Assembly (NCBI GenBank): GCA_044371535.1
Contig: JBILTL010000065.1
Span: 1-11,432, forward strand
Reading direction: 5' to 3'
DNA length: 11,432 nt
Origin: CAIZGX01 sp044371535
GTDB lineage: Bacteria; Bacteroidota; Bacteroidia; Flavobacteriales_D; Sanyastnellaceae
Shown: piece after piece, positions 1 to 8,065 of the stretch
How the letters are laid out: every line of letters begins with the position of its first letter
Position numbering within the stretch: the stretch's first letter is position 1
Translations under genes and position numbers: made by a program
Notes under the pieces: generated by a model
Database searches by the model: none
What the model saw: the letters and a program-made list of their open reading frames with translations, nothing else
Told to the model about the DNA's origin: nothing

Positions 1-578
1 TGAATATTGATTTATTTTGGAACAGAGATGATCGCTATTACAAGAAAGGCGGTTGGAAGGGAACCCAAGATTTAGATGGAGGAACTTTGTTCACGCAGTT
101 CTCTCACTTCATTGATATCATGTATTGGTTGTTCGGAGACATAGACAACATTCAAGCAAGACTGCACGATTTTAATCACGCGCATTCAACCGAGTTTGAA
201 GACTCTGGAATTGTGATGTTCGATTTGGTTGAAGGTGGAATGGGTTCAATAAATTTCTCAACCGCTGTTAGCAATGTGAACTACGAGAGCAGCCTAACGG
301 TTGTTGCTGAGAAAGGAACAGTGAAAATTGGTGGGCAGTATATGAACGAAGTAGCGTATTGCGAAATAGAGAACTATACGATGCCAATTCTTGCGGAAGG
401 AAATCCAGCGAACGACTACGGTCACTACAAAGGCAGTGCAGCGAATCATGTGTACATAATCCAAAATGTTGTTGAAGCTATTAGTGGTGTTTCAAATATT
501 ACAACCAATGCATTGGAAGGATTGAAAGTTGTGGAAATTATTGAGCGCATTTATTCTGCTGCGAAGACCAACAGCTAA
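1..578 (+). CDS. Gfo/Idh/MocA family sugar-nucleotide oxidoreductase, C-terminal part (5' truncated by window)
   Basis: The reading frame is open from base 3 to a TAA at 576-578, giving 191 visible residues, so the N-terminal Rossmann NAD(P)-binding domain lies outside the window. The visible part is the C-terminal substrate domain. It begins with a W-x-G-T then D-G-G-T stretch and has an H-x-x-D motif (H35-F-I-D38 of the visible part, in SHFIDIMYW), the usual place of the catalytic histidine. It ends with the family's helix ALEGLKVVEIIERIYSAA. Family knowledge: close relatives of the WlbA/WbpB type oxidise UDP-N-acetyl-glucosamine-derived sugars in the cytoplasm for O-antigen or capsule synthesis. 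The flippase and glycosyltransferase that follow support that role. The exact substrate cannot be read from the sequence. The gene is 8 nt upstream of the flippase, so it is probably co-transcribed. Confidence 0.85.
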   Translation, partial: NIDLFWNRDDRYYKKGGWKGTQDLDGGTLFTQFSHFIDIMYWLFGDIDNIQARLHDFNHAHSTEFEDSGIVMFDLVEGGMGSINFSTAVSNVNYESSLTVVAEKGTVKIGGQYMNEVAYCEIENYTMPILAEGNPANDYGHYKGSAANHVYIIQNVVEAISGVSNITTNALEGLKVVEIIERIYSAAKTNS

Positions 579-586
579 TTCATTTC

Positions 587-1891
587 ATGAAGTACAGAGT
601 AACCGAGTCGTTCACAAAATTTATGCGCGCTGATTACATTCGTAATGTATTCACGCTAATGGCAGGAACCGTAATTGGTCAAGCTTTAGTTTTTGTGTTA
701 GCTCCGTTTATCACTCGTCTTTTTACTCCGGAAGATTTTACACTTCTTGAACAATACACCATGATTGTGACGGTGCTTTCTGTGGTGGTAACAGGAAAGT
801 ATGAGTTCGCGATTATGCATCCGAAAGATCAGAACGATGCGCGACATATTGTAGGACTTGCTTTGAAGGTAGCCTTTTACTCTTGCGTCGTGCTCTCTGT
901 GTTTGTCTTGTTTTTCGCGCATGATGTATCCTATTGGTTAATGAATGAACCCATTGCTATTTATCTGTGGACCATTCCGATTGTTTTATTCTTCACCGCA
1001 GTCTTTAACGTTTTCAATTATTGGTTTTCTCGATTGAAACAATACCGTGTAGCTGCGAATTCAAAGGTGCTTTCAGCGGTGTCTTCTGAACCGATAAAAA
1101 TTGCTACGGGCTTCGGCGGTTGGAATGCTTCAGGTTTGGTTTTTTCTACAGTCATAGGGTCAATTGTAGCAGGAGCTTATGCCTTCTGGAAATTTTTGAA
1201 GTCGGAACCCGAAGGTTTGAAAAACCTTTCTAACGAACGCATGAAAGCGTTAGCTGCGTTGCATAAGGATTACCCCATGTTTAGTATTTGGGGAAGTGTG
1301 TTGAATCGCTTAGCGCAATGGGCGCATGTTGGTATATTCACGTTGTATTACGGATTGGTGGCAGTTGGATTCATGGCGTTGTGTAGAAGGATTTTTATGG
1401 CCCCTTTGAATGTTGTAAGCAATTCATATTCGCAAGTTTTCTTCCAACGCATTTCTGAAATTGAAGATCCAAAGGAATTGCGTGCGCTGTATTACAAAGT
1501 GCTTTTTCGTTTTTTAATTGCAGCTGCTGGAATGATTTTCATTGTGCAAATGCTTCCGGGAAACACTATGGGATTTATTTTCGGTGAGGCCTGGGGAAAT
1601 TCATTCATGTATTTGAAGTATTTGATTTATTGGTTCGCATTGAACTTCGTTACTTCTTCATTGGCCTTCATTACTTACAGAATTAATATGCAGCGCGTGG
1701 GATTGTTTTTAGATGCGTTGCACTTTGTTTTGGCCATTGTTGCTGTATACCTAGCCCATAGCTGGGGAATGAATGAATTGGAAGCGACAAAGTTTTTGGT
1801 GATTTCAAAGGTGATTTATTTTTCATTTAACATTCTCGTGGTGCTGTTTTATTTGGAACGCTACGCACGAAAGAATCACGAGCAAGCATGA
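587..1891 (+). CDS. Wzx-like oligosaccharide flippase / polysaccharide biosynthesis membrane protein
   Basis: This is a 434-residue, very hydrophobic protein with about 12 to 14 predicted membrane segments. The N-terminus carries the family signature: a first helix (residues about 20-40), then APFITRLFTPEDF and, after the second helix, KYEFAIMHPKD (71-81). This matches the Wzx/polysaccharide_synt group of the MOP superfamily, which flips undecaprenyl-linked oligosaccharide repeat units across the inner membrane. The length is normal for the family. The ATG at 587 lies 8 nt after the preceding stop and just upstream of the first conserved helix. The 3' end overlaps the following glycosyltransferase by 4 nt (ATGA), which suggests translational coupling. 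No Wzy polymerase is visible in this window. The family call is firm; the transported glycan is unknown. Confidence 0.88.
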   Translation: MKYRVTESFTKFMRADYIRNVFTLMAGTVIGQALVFVLAPFITRLFTPEDFTLLEQYTMIVTVLSVVVTGKYEFAIMHPKDQNDARHIVGLALKVAFYSCVVLSVFVLFFAHDVSYWLMNEPIAIYLWTIPIVLFFTAVFNVFNYWFSRLKQYRVAANSKVLSAVSSEPIKIATGFGGWNASGLVFSTVIGSIVAGAYAFWKFLKSEPEGLKNLSNERMKALAALHKDYPMFSIWGSVLNRLAQWAHVGIFTLYYGLVAVGFMALCRRIFMAPLNVVSNSYSQVFFQRISEIEDPKELRALYYKVLFRFLIAAAGMIFIVQMLPGNTMGFIFGEAWGNSFMYLKYLIYWFALNFVTSSLAFITYRINMQRVGLFLDALHFVLAIVAVYLAHSWGMNELEATKFLVISKVIYFSFNILVVLFYLERYARKNHEQA

Positions 1892-3027
1892 AAGTAATTT
1901 CACTACTCGTTACGAATTTTAAAAACGACAATCGCGTCTATCGCATGGCGAAGAGTCTTTCGCTTCACGGATTTCCAACCACTGTAGTGGCTTGGAAAAA
2001 GGGAGATGTTGCCGAGAAAGAGAATTTTAACGGTGTTGAAGTTGAACGCGTAGTGGTTTCTTCAGATAAATGGAGGCGATTGAATTTAATTATAGGAGCT
2101 ATTCAATATTTTGAGTTTGCCTTTCGTGTTGTATCGAGATACCGTAAAGTAGATGCGTGGCATTGCAACGACTACGAAGCTTTTGTAATCGGTGTTTTTG
2201 CGAAGATGACTCGACCGAAATTGAAATTGATTTACGACTGTCACGAGCTTGAATCGCATCGAAACGGAAAGGGTGCCTTCATGCGCTTCGCTATTCGAAC
2301 ACTCGAGAAGTTGTTTATTCCTTGGACTGAATTGGTCATTACCGTGAGTCCTTCCATTCAAGAATTTTATAAAAAGAGATACAATTTATCGCATGTTGCA
2401 TTGGTTCGAAATCTTCCAAATGAAATGCAGATTTCCCACTCGAACGTCTTGCGCGAAAAGCTTAGTTTGAAGAACGGTCAGAAAGTTTTTCTTTATCAAG
2501 GAATGTTAGGAAAGGGCAGAGGAATTGAAGTTTTATTGAACGCTTTTGAAGCAAGAAAAACAACGGATGCAGTAATCGTATTCATGGGATTTGGTGCTTT
2601 GAAGGAGCAGATTGAAAGTTATGCTTCACGCAATGAAAACATATTTTTTGTACCAGCTGTTTCTTACGCCGAGATTCCATTGTATACGGGAAGCGCAGAT
2701 GTGGGCGTGAATTCGGTAGAGCCAACATGCTTGAGTTATGAGTATTCGCTTCCGAATAAATTGTTCGAGTACATTCAGTCTGAAATTCCAGTCCTAACCA
2801 ATCCGCTTCCAGACTGTGCTGCTTTGGTGACTGAATTTAAAGTTGGGAAGGTAATTCCTGATTGGAATGCAGACGCCATTAATGAAGTTGTTAATGATGT
2901 GTTGAAGGAAGACTTAAGCGTTTATCAATCATATTTGAAGTCGGCCAAGAAAATTTTGAATTGGGAAGTTGAAGAACAAGTCTTAATTTCAGCATATAAA
3001 TCAATTCCAGATGCAAGTAGTCATTGA
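1888..3027 (+). CDS. Glycosyltransferase family 4 (GT-B fold)
   Basis: This 379-residue protein looks like a cytoplasmic or membrane-associated GT4 retaining glycosyltransferase that would add a sugar to a lipid-linked glycan. The N-terminal half starts with MKVISLLVTNFKNDNRV, the acceptor-domain opening common in Bacteroidota GT4 enzymes. It continues with HCND (92-95), YDCHELES (116-123) and TVSPS (152-156). The C-terminal donor domain starts near LYQGMLGKGRGIE (202-214) and includes LPNKLFEYI (288-296), where E294 is the nucleotide-sugar ribose-binding glutamate of this class. Length is typical. Its start overlaps the flippase stop by 4 nt, and its own 3' end overlaps the next gene by 17 nt, so the cluster is a tight operon. 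Donor and acceptor sugars cannot be assigned. Confidence 0.88.
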   Translation: MKVISLLVTNFKNDNRVYRMAKSLSLHGFPTTVVAWKKGDVAEKENFNGVEVERVVVSSDKWRRLNLIIGAIQYFEFAFRVVSRYRKVDAWHCNDYEAFVIGVFAKMTRPKLKLIYDCHELESHRNGKGAFMRFAIRTLEKLFIPWTELVITVSPSIQEFYKKRYNLSHVALVRNLPNEMQISHSNVLREKLSLKNGQKVFLYQGMLGKGRGIEVLLNAFEARKTTDAVIVFMGFGALKEQIESYASRNENIFFVPAVSYAEIPLYTGSADVGVNSVEPTCLSYEYSLPNKLFEYIQSEIPVLTNPLPDCAALVTEFKVGKVIPDWNADAINEVVNDVLKEDLSVYQSYLKSAKKILNWEVEEQVLISAYKSIPDASSH

Positions 3028-3904
3028 GTCTTCTTCAGCAGCTATTGCCCAATGGGAGAAAAAGGGGTTTCCCGTTTTCCTGCGAGAAGCTTATGGCAGC
3101 GAATTGATGCTGCTAAAGTTCATGGAAGATGCAGAGGTGATTGCCGTGATGTGGGTTTGGGAATCTGGAAAAAAGCTGTTGAACAGTCTCATTACTCCGC
3201 CTTTCTCTCCGAATTGTTGGTTAACATTTTTAACGGATTACGATAAACCTGCTACCAAACGCGCAAAGGAAAAAGAATTACAAAAGGCCTTGCTTTCTTT
3301 TGTTGGAAAAGGAAAGTGGGGGTATTGGAAATTTGATTTTCCGGTTGATTACACCGATTTTCAGGAAGCAATTTGGAAGGGCACCCTTCCAAAAACGAAA
3401 TATACCTACCGCATTTTAGACATTAGGAATTGGGAAGACCAGATTGATTCAAAGCTTCGAAATAAGCTCAAGCGCTTTGCCGACTTTTCATTTGAGGCAC
3501 GTCCGTTTGCTCAAAATGAGATGAGACAATTCATGGCTTCGAGCGCTGCCAAGGGAGTCGCTCATGAGCAGTTGTTGTTGAAGTTTAATGCAATGGATAC
3601 CTCTTCGGCATTTACTGTTATAGCTGAAGGTGGACAGTATCAGGCGTTCTGTGCAATTGTAGACAGGGTGTGTTATTATTTGGTTTCGAGTAATGCGAAG
3701 AACGACAATGCCCTTTCGGCATGTGGTGTAAAGTTTTGTATTGAAGAAAGTATTAGAAGAGGTTGTACTTCTTTTGATTTCGAGGGATCTATGATTCCTG
3801 AGATTGAAGTGTTTTTTAGATCATTCGGAGGTGACCTGCTTCCTTATTTTTCAATTGAAGGTGGAAGGGGAGTTGTTTATTCGCTCCGCAAATTGCTCAA
3901 ATAA
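3011..3904 (+). CDS. FemAB-like / GNAT-fold acyl- or aminoacyltransferase
   Basis: This 297-residue soluble protein carries the C-terminal pattern of the FemAB-like GNAT group common in Bacteroidota glycan clusters: an acceptor-side helix (about 236-250, CGVKFCIEESIRRG) followed by FDFEGSMIPEIEVFFRSFGG (255-274). The FDFEGSM-x-P...F-R-x-FG motif is the hallmark. FemAB enzymes proper use aminoacyl-tRNA to add residues to peptidoglycan precursors; relatives in polysaccharide loci may acylate or aminoacylate sugars, but this is inference here. The ATG at 3011 sits inside the 3' end of the glycosyltransferase gene (17-nt overlap, different frame), so it is likely translated by coupling. It is the last gene of the operon and is followed directly by a strong hairpin terminator. 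The family call is fairly sure; the reaction is not. Confidence 0.78.
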   Translation: MQVVIESSSAAIAQWEKKGFPVFLREAYGSELMLLKFMEDAEVIAVMWVWESGKKLLNSLITPPFSPNCWLTFLTDYDKPATKRAKEKELQKALLSFVGKGKWGYWKFDFPVDYTDFQEAIWKGTLPKTKYTYRILDIRNWEDQIDSKLRNKLKRFADFSFEARPFAQNEMRQFMASSAAKGVAHEQLLLKFNAMDTSSAFTVIAEGGQYQAFCAIVDRVCYYLVSSNAKNDNALSACGVKFCIEESIRRGCTSFDFEGSMIPEIEVFFRSFGGDLLPYFSIEGGRGVVYSLRKLLK

Positions 3905-3928
3905 AAAAGCCATCCGAAGATGGCTTTT
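3905..3928. terminator. Bidirectional Rho-independent terminator, perfect 10-bp stem
   Basis: AAAAGCCATC (3905-3914) pairs perfectly with GATGGCTTTT (3919-3928) around a 4-base loop. On the + strand the stem ends in TTTT followed by CTTTC; on the - strand the loop reads C-UUCG-G, the extra-stable tetraloop, and the stem ends in a run of six T. It starts 1 nt after the FemAB-like stop codon and ends 19 nt before the stop of the convergent TPR-like gene, so it should stop transcription from both sides. Confidence 0.9.
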
Positions 3929-3947
3929 CTTTCAATATGGTGAAGTA

Positions 3948-4670
3948 TTAATTCGCATATTGCGAGTATGTCACTTGATATTCTTTGTCGTCCATGAACC
4001 ATTCTTTTCCAAGATCCAACCAAATCTTAGCTTCAGCTGCATTTCCTTCCGTGTAAACTTTTTCAGCGTACGCAATGATGGCATTTCTAAGTAAGTCTTT
4101 CTGTCCTTTTACTTCAACAGAACATGTTTTGTCGGTAAGAAGTTTTTTTGCATTAGCAAGCGCTGTATCTGATTCTTTTTTCTGCTTGTTCATTTGATAT
4201 GAGATAGCCATCATAATCCATGCGCCAGCATCGTGGGTATCCCAATCGGCCAAATAATCGTAATAGGTTTTACTCTGTGAATATTTTTTGTTATCCATGC
4301 TCAACTCTGCTTCTGAGGTGGCTTTGTTTCTTAACTCAGTGAAATAATCTTCGTGCTCTGCATAAAATTTTCTTTCCTTGTCTTTCACAACATATTTTGT
4401 TGCGTACTTAAAACAATCTTTCGCTGCCGTAGGATATTTTTCCTTGAATTCATCGCGCTTTGACATTTCAAAATAACATCTACTCATAAATAGATATGGT
4501 AGCGCGTGCTTTTTTGATTTGTCGCTGAGTGTGTATTTTTCTGCTTTATAGAGGCATTTTTCGAATTTCTCATCAACAAACAACGCCAATAAATCTGGGT
4601 AGGTGTCTTGCTCTTGAGCAATGATGTTTATGGAGCCTAAGAGAAAGAAGGCTAAAAGTAATTTTTTCAT
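3948..4670 (-). CDS. Secreted TPR-like hypothetical protein
   Basis: This is a 240-residue protein with a clear Sec signal peptide: MKKLLLAFFLLGSINIIA, with likely cleavage after A18. The mature part is almost all helical, rich in Lys, Glu, Ala, Tyr and aromatic residues, with regularly spaced A-x-x-x-Y/W patterns. Examples are AAKDCFKYATKY, SQSKTYYDYLADWD and EAKIWLDLGKEW, the look of degenerate tetratricopeptide helices. No catalytic motif is visible. It is expected in the periplasm, where TPR-like proteins usually act as scaffolds; that role is inference. It is divergent from the TonB-dependent receptor gene and has a candidate promoter at 4704-4734 preceding an A-rich leader with no Shine-Dalgarno site. 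It ends facing the polysaccharide operon with a shared terminator between. I do not recognise a named family. Confidence 0.82.
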   Translation of the reverse strand: MKKLLLAFFLLGSINIIAQEQDTYPDLLALFVDEKFEKCLYKAEKYTLSDKSKKHALPYLFMSRCYFEMSKRDEFKEKYPTAAKDCFKYATKYVVKDKERKFYAEHEDYFTELRNKATSEAELSMDNKKYSQSKTYYDYLADWDTHDAGAWIMMAISYQMNKQKKESDTALANAKKLLTDKTCSVEVKGQKDLLRNAIIAYAEKVYTEGNAAEAKIWLDLGKEWFMDDKEYQVTYSQYAN

Positions 4671-4703
4671 AATGTTTTTTTTTGGTCATGCCAAATACAA
4701 TGC

Positions 4704-4734
4704 CCAAGATACGAAGAGAATGAATAACTGTCAA
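4704..4734 (-). promoter_or_regulatory. Candidate Bacteroidota-type promoter for the TPR-like gene
   Basis: On the - strand, TTG (4734-4732) is followed after 20 nt by TATCTTGG (4711-4704), close to the Bacteroidota primary-sigma consensus TTG-N19-TAnnTTTG. The -7 element ends 33 nt before the ATG at 4670. It is divergent from the receptor promoter in the same 165-bp region. Confidence 0.5.
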
Positions 4735-4780
4735 ATCGAATTGCGAAATTGGTTTTGAAAAGGAAATTTGTGGTCAAACC

Positions 4781-4814
4781 TTGTAAGAAAAAAAACGTTA
4801 CTGCACTATCTTCG
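4781..4814 (+). promoter_or_regulatory. Candidate Bacteroidota-type promoter for the TonB-dependent receptor
   Basis: TTG (4781-4783) and TATCTTCG (4807-4814) resemble the -33 and -7 elements of Bacteroidota. The 23-nt spacer is at the long end of what is accepted. The -7 element ends 21 nt before the preferred ATG at 4836, leaving a short A/T-rich leader. Its position downstream of the TTG... start at 4749 argues against that upstream start. Confidence 0.42.
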
Positions 4815-4835
4815 CGCCTATTCGAATTGAAAATC

Positions 4836-7154
4836 ATGAAGTTGAAGAATATCTTTTTTGCATTGGCACTAATAGCTGGACTTTCAGTTCAAGCTCAAGA
4901 TTGCACAATACGTGGATTTGTGAAAAGTAAAGAGAAGGGAGAGCCCATCTTAATGGCTTTAGTTGCTTTAGAAGGAACCACTGTTGGTACGAATACCGAT
5001 GAAAATGGATACTTCAGCTTAACCAAGCTTCAACCGGGTACCTATTACCTTTTTGTTAAGGTGATAAACTATAATGAATACAGAGACACCATTACAGTGA
5101 AACAAGGTCAACTGGTTTCGACGAATGTTTTACTCGAGTCGGGTTCGAACATGATGGGTGTTTTGGAGATTAACGATCAACGTTCAGAGCAGATAAACAA
5201 CGTAAACATTTCATCAGAAACATTACGTCCGAAAGATTTTAAGCGAGTTCCTTCGTTTGGTGGACAGACAGATATTGTTCAAGTATTAACTACTCTTCCT
5301 GGATTCATTTCTACGGGTGACCAAGGTGGACAGGTGTTCGTTCGTGGAGGTAGTCCCGTTCAAAACAAAGTGGTTTTAGACGGAATGATTGTTTACAATC
5401 CGTTCCACAGTATTGGTTTGTTCTCGGTATTTGATACAGATATTATTTCGAATGCCGATGTTTACACGGGTGGTTTTGGAGCACAATTCGGAGGGAGAAT
5501 TTCTTCGGTTATTGATATCACAACTCGTGATGGAAATAAAAAAGGTCACGATGGTAAAATTGGTTTCAGTCCGTTCGGCGGAAAGATTCAATTGGAAGGT
5601 CCATTAAAGAAACTTTCTAAAAACGGAAGTGGAATTTCTTACATCGTAAGTGCGAAGAATAGTTACTTAGATAAGACTTCACCAAAGGTATATCCGTTTG
5701 TGAACGATGGTAATGGATTGCCTTTTGCCTATACAGACTTGTATGGAAAATTGTCTTTTGGTGGATCGAACGGAAGCAAGTTCAATTTGTTCGGTTTCTC
5801 ATTTGACGATAAGGTAACCAAGTATCAAGCGCTCTCTAACTTAAATTGGAAGAACGTGGGTGCAGGTGGAAATTTCGTAGTAGTGCCAACCAGTTCTCCA
5901 GTATTAATCAATGGAAATTTTGCTTGGAGCAAGTATAACATTCTATTGCAAGAAGAAACGGTTCCCGATCGTAAGAGCGGAATAACGTCTTTCAATTTCG
6001 GTCTAGATTTTAACTACAGCGTAGGAAAAGATGCAATAAAGTATGGTGTAGAGGTGGTTGGTTTTGCTACTAATTTCAATACGTTTAATCCACTCGGAGT
6101 GCGTATAGATGTAGAGCAGAACACCACAGAGTTGAACGGTTTTATTTCCTATAAAATTAACAGAAAGAAAATCATTGTTGAGCCGGGATTCCGCATGCAA
6201 TATTACAGCTCGCTTTCTGCTGTTTCACCGGAACCTCGAATTGGTATGAAGTACAAGATGTCTGAGCGTTTGCGCTTAAAGACAGCTGCAGGGCTTTACT
6301 CCCAAAACTTAATGGCAACAAACAGCGATAGAGATATTGTGAATTTATTCTATGGATTCTTGGCGAGTCCAGATGAAATTCAGAATACCATGACCACGCC
6401 TGATGGCGAGACAATAGATATTTCAAACTCGCTTCAAAAGGCTTCGCATTTGGTTGCTGGATTTGAGTTCGATATTACAGAGGAGTTGAATTTGAATGTT
6501 GAAGGTTATTACCGCAACTTCAAGCAAGTAACCAACACCAATAGAAATAAGATTTTCCCGGACGATGCAGACAATCAAGACAAGCCAGAGTTGTTGCGTA
6601 AGGATTTCATTTTGGAAAGTGGATTTGCTAAGGGTATAGACGTAGTTTTAAAGTATGCTACCAAGCATTCAAACATCAATGTGGTTTATTCGATTATGAA
6701 TGTTGATCGTTGGGATGGATTGCGTTGGTATGATCCTGTATTTGATCGCAGACACAACGTGAACGTTGTTGCATCACATTCTTGGGGTAAGAACGACAGT
6801 TGGGAAGTAAGTGCGCGTTGGAACTTGGGTAGCGGACTTCCATTTACACAGACACAAGGCGGATATGAGCCACCGACATTGAGCGGAGGAATTTCAACCG
6901 ATTACATTTACACGAATTCGAATACACTCGGTATTCAATACGCTCCTTTGAATGAAGGAAGATTGCCTTGGTACCACAGAATGGATGCGAACATTCGTAA
7001 GACATACAAATGGGAGAAGTCTACGTTGGAGTTGAACTTCGGTTTAACGAATGCCTACAACAGAGCGAACGTTTTTTACATAGACCGTGTAACTTCAAAG
7101 CGTGTAGATCAGTTGCCAATGCTTCCGTCTATCGGACTTGAGATGTCGTTCTAG
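4836..7154 (+). CDS. TonB-dependent outer-membrane receptor with carboxypeptidase-regulatory-like N-terminal domain
   Basis: The protein has 772 residues from the preferred ATG. It opens with a signal peptide (cleavage likely after A20 in LSVQA-QDC). A CarboxypepD_reg-like beta-sandwich follows at about 23-102 (IRGFVKS...TNTDENGYFSL...PGTYYLFV). The plug domain is at about 125-235, with VFVRGGSPVQNKVVLDGM, NPFHSIGLFSVFD and GGFGAQFGGRISSVIDITT. The rest is a beta-barrel ending in ...GLEMSF, with the C-terminal Phe recognised by the BAM machinery. Such receptors import siderophores, cobalamin, glycans or other ligands using TonB energy. No SusD-like partner is adjacent, so a glycan-utilisation (SusCD) role is not supported; the ligand is unknown. 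The frame is open upstream to 4749, but that would bury the signal peptide behind 29 residues. The gene converges on the EamA gene and shares a CTAG with it. Confidence 0.93.
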   Translation: MKLKNIFFALALIAGLSVQAQDCTIRGFVKSKEKGEPILMALVALEGTTVGTNTDENGYFSLTKLQPGTYYLFVKVINYNEYRDTITVKQGQLVSTNVLLESGSNMMGVLEINDQRSEQINNVNISSETLRPKDFKRVPSFGGQTDIVQVLTTLPGFISTGDQGGQVFVRGGSPVQNKVVLDGMIVYNPFHSIGLFSVFDTDIISNADVYTGGFGAQFGGRISSVIDITTRDGNKKGHDGKIGFSPFGGKIQLEGPLKKLSKNGSGISYIVSAKNSYLDKTSPKVYPFVNDGNGLPFAYTDLYGKLSFGGSNGSKFNLFGFSFDDKVTKYQALSNLNWKNVGAGGNFVVVPTSSPVLINGNFAWSKYNILLQEETVPDRKSGITSFNFGLDFNYSVGKDAIKYGVEVVGFATNFNTFNPLGVRIDVEQNTTELNGFISYKINRKKIIVEPGFRMQYYSSLSAVSPEPRIGMKYKMSERLRLKTAAGLYSQNLMATNSDRDIVNLFYGFLASPDEIQNTMTTPDGETIDISNSLQKASHLVAGFEFDITEELNLNVEGYYRNFKQVTNTNRNKIFPDDADNQDKPELLRKDFILESGFAKGIDVVLKYATKHSNINVVYSIMNVDRWDGLRWYDPVFDRRHNVNVVASHSWGKNDSWEVSARWNLGSGLPFTQTQGGYEPPTLSGGISTDYIYTNSNTLGIQYAPLNEGRLPWYHRMDANIRKTYKWEKSTLELNFGLTNAYNRANVFYIDRVTSKRVDQLPMLPSIGLEMSF

Positions 7155-8056
7155 TCGTTCCGTTTTCCAACTAAATAAACCCCTGCGAAAATGAGCAGGG
7201 CGAAAAGAATTTTCTCAACCGTAATGCTTGCGGTGTGATCTTGGTTTCCTATTCCCGCAAACAAAAATGCAAACACTCCAGCCAATAAAGGCTGAAGGTA
7301 AATGTATGCGCTTGTAACTGTTGGAGATACTTTGCTTAGCGCATAGATGTTCAGTAAATAGGTGAGGAAGGTTACCGCAACAATGATAAATGCGAGACTC
7401 ATCCAATGCAACGGTGTGAGTGTATCCCATGCAATAGCGCTTGCGTCTGAATAACCGATTGGTAAAATGAAAATCAATCCGCAAGCGAAAACCCATGTGA
7501 TGGCTGTAATGGGTTTGTACTTTTTCATGAGTCGAGGCGCAGTGGTTAAATACAAACCGTAGGAAAGGGAGTTAATCAAAATGTAAAGGTCCCCTTTCAG
7601 ATAGTCGGCGCTCGCTTCGAAGGGTGCGCGCAGAAGGATAATTCCCAAGGCACCAATTGACCCAAGTAGAATTCCTGATGCGGTCATGAGTGAAGGCCAC
7701 TTCCTTTTTCCAACAAAATAAAGTATGGCTACCAAAATGGGATTGGTGCACATGATAATGGAGGCATTTACAGGAGTAGTGAGCGAAAGCCCATTGAAGA
7801 AAAACAATTGGTTGGTGGCTACGCCAGTTAACCCGCAAAAAAGGAAAAGTGGAATGTCGCGCAATTTAGGAATCTCCAAAAACTTGAATGAAACCAAAAA
7901 GAAGAGCGCCAATGCACCTGATACACGAAGAACAATAAATGCATTGGGACCAATGGGATTGGGCATGACCCATTTCGCAATGAGATAGTTCGCGCTATAA
8001 ATGAGCGCAACAGCGAGCAAGGCTAGATGAGCACCAACATTCTTATTATTTGCCAC
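7151..8056 (-). CDS. EamA-family (DMT) transporter
   Basis: This 301-residue inner-membrane protein has about ten hydrophobic segments arranged as two EamA repeats (about 8-143 and 155-297). Typical motifs include NQLFFFNGLSLTTPVNASIIMCTNPI (82-107) in the first repeat and SKVSPTVTSAYIYLQPLLAG (241-260) in the second, the conserved end of EamA domains. The family exports metabolites, amino acids or their analogues; the substrate cannot be told. It starts with GTG at 8056. An in-frame TAA, the stop of the upstream ArsC-like gene, lies four codons before, and there is no ATG before residue 31, so GTG is the only sensible start. It lies 9 nt after that gene and is very likely co-transcribed with it. 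Its stop shares a CTAG palindrome with the convergent receptor gene. Confidence 0.9.
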   Translation of the reverse strand: MANNKNVGAHLALLAVALIYSANYLIAKWVMPNPIGPNAFIVLRVSGALALFFLVSFKFLEIPKLRDIPLFLFCGLTGVATNQLFFFNGLSLTTPVNASIIMCTNPILVAILYFVGKRKWPSLMTASGILLGSIGALGIILLRAPFEASADYLKGDLYILINSLSYGLYLTTAPRLMKKYKPITAITWVFACGLIFILPIGYSDASAIAWDTLTPLHWMSLAFIIVAVTFLTYLLNIYALSKVSPTVTSAYIYLQPLLAGVFAFLFAGIGNQDHTASITVEKILFALLIFAGVYLVGKRND

Positions 8057-8065
8057 GGGGCAAAA

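Noticed and set aside
3804..4094. Open frame spanning the FemAB-like gene end, terminator and TPR-like gene end
   Set aside because: It crosses a strong terminator and overlaps two well-supported genes in other frames.
4749..4835. Upstream extension of the receptor gene to a TTG start at 4749
   Set aside because: It would put 29 residues before a clear signal peptide and would overlap the candidate promoter. The ATG at 4836 begins a canonical secretory N-terminus.
4836..7154. SusC-type glycan receptor with its own utilisation locus
   Set aside because: No SusD-like lipoprotein, glycoside hydrolase or regulator is adjacent, so only a general TonB-dependent receptor call is justified.
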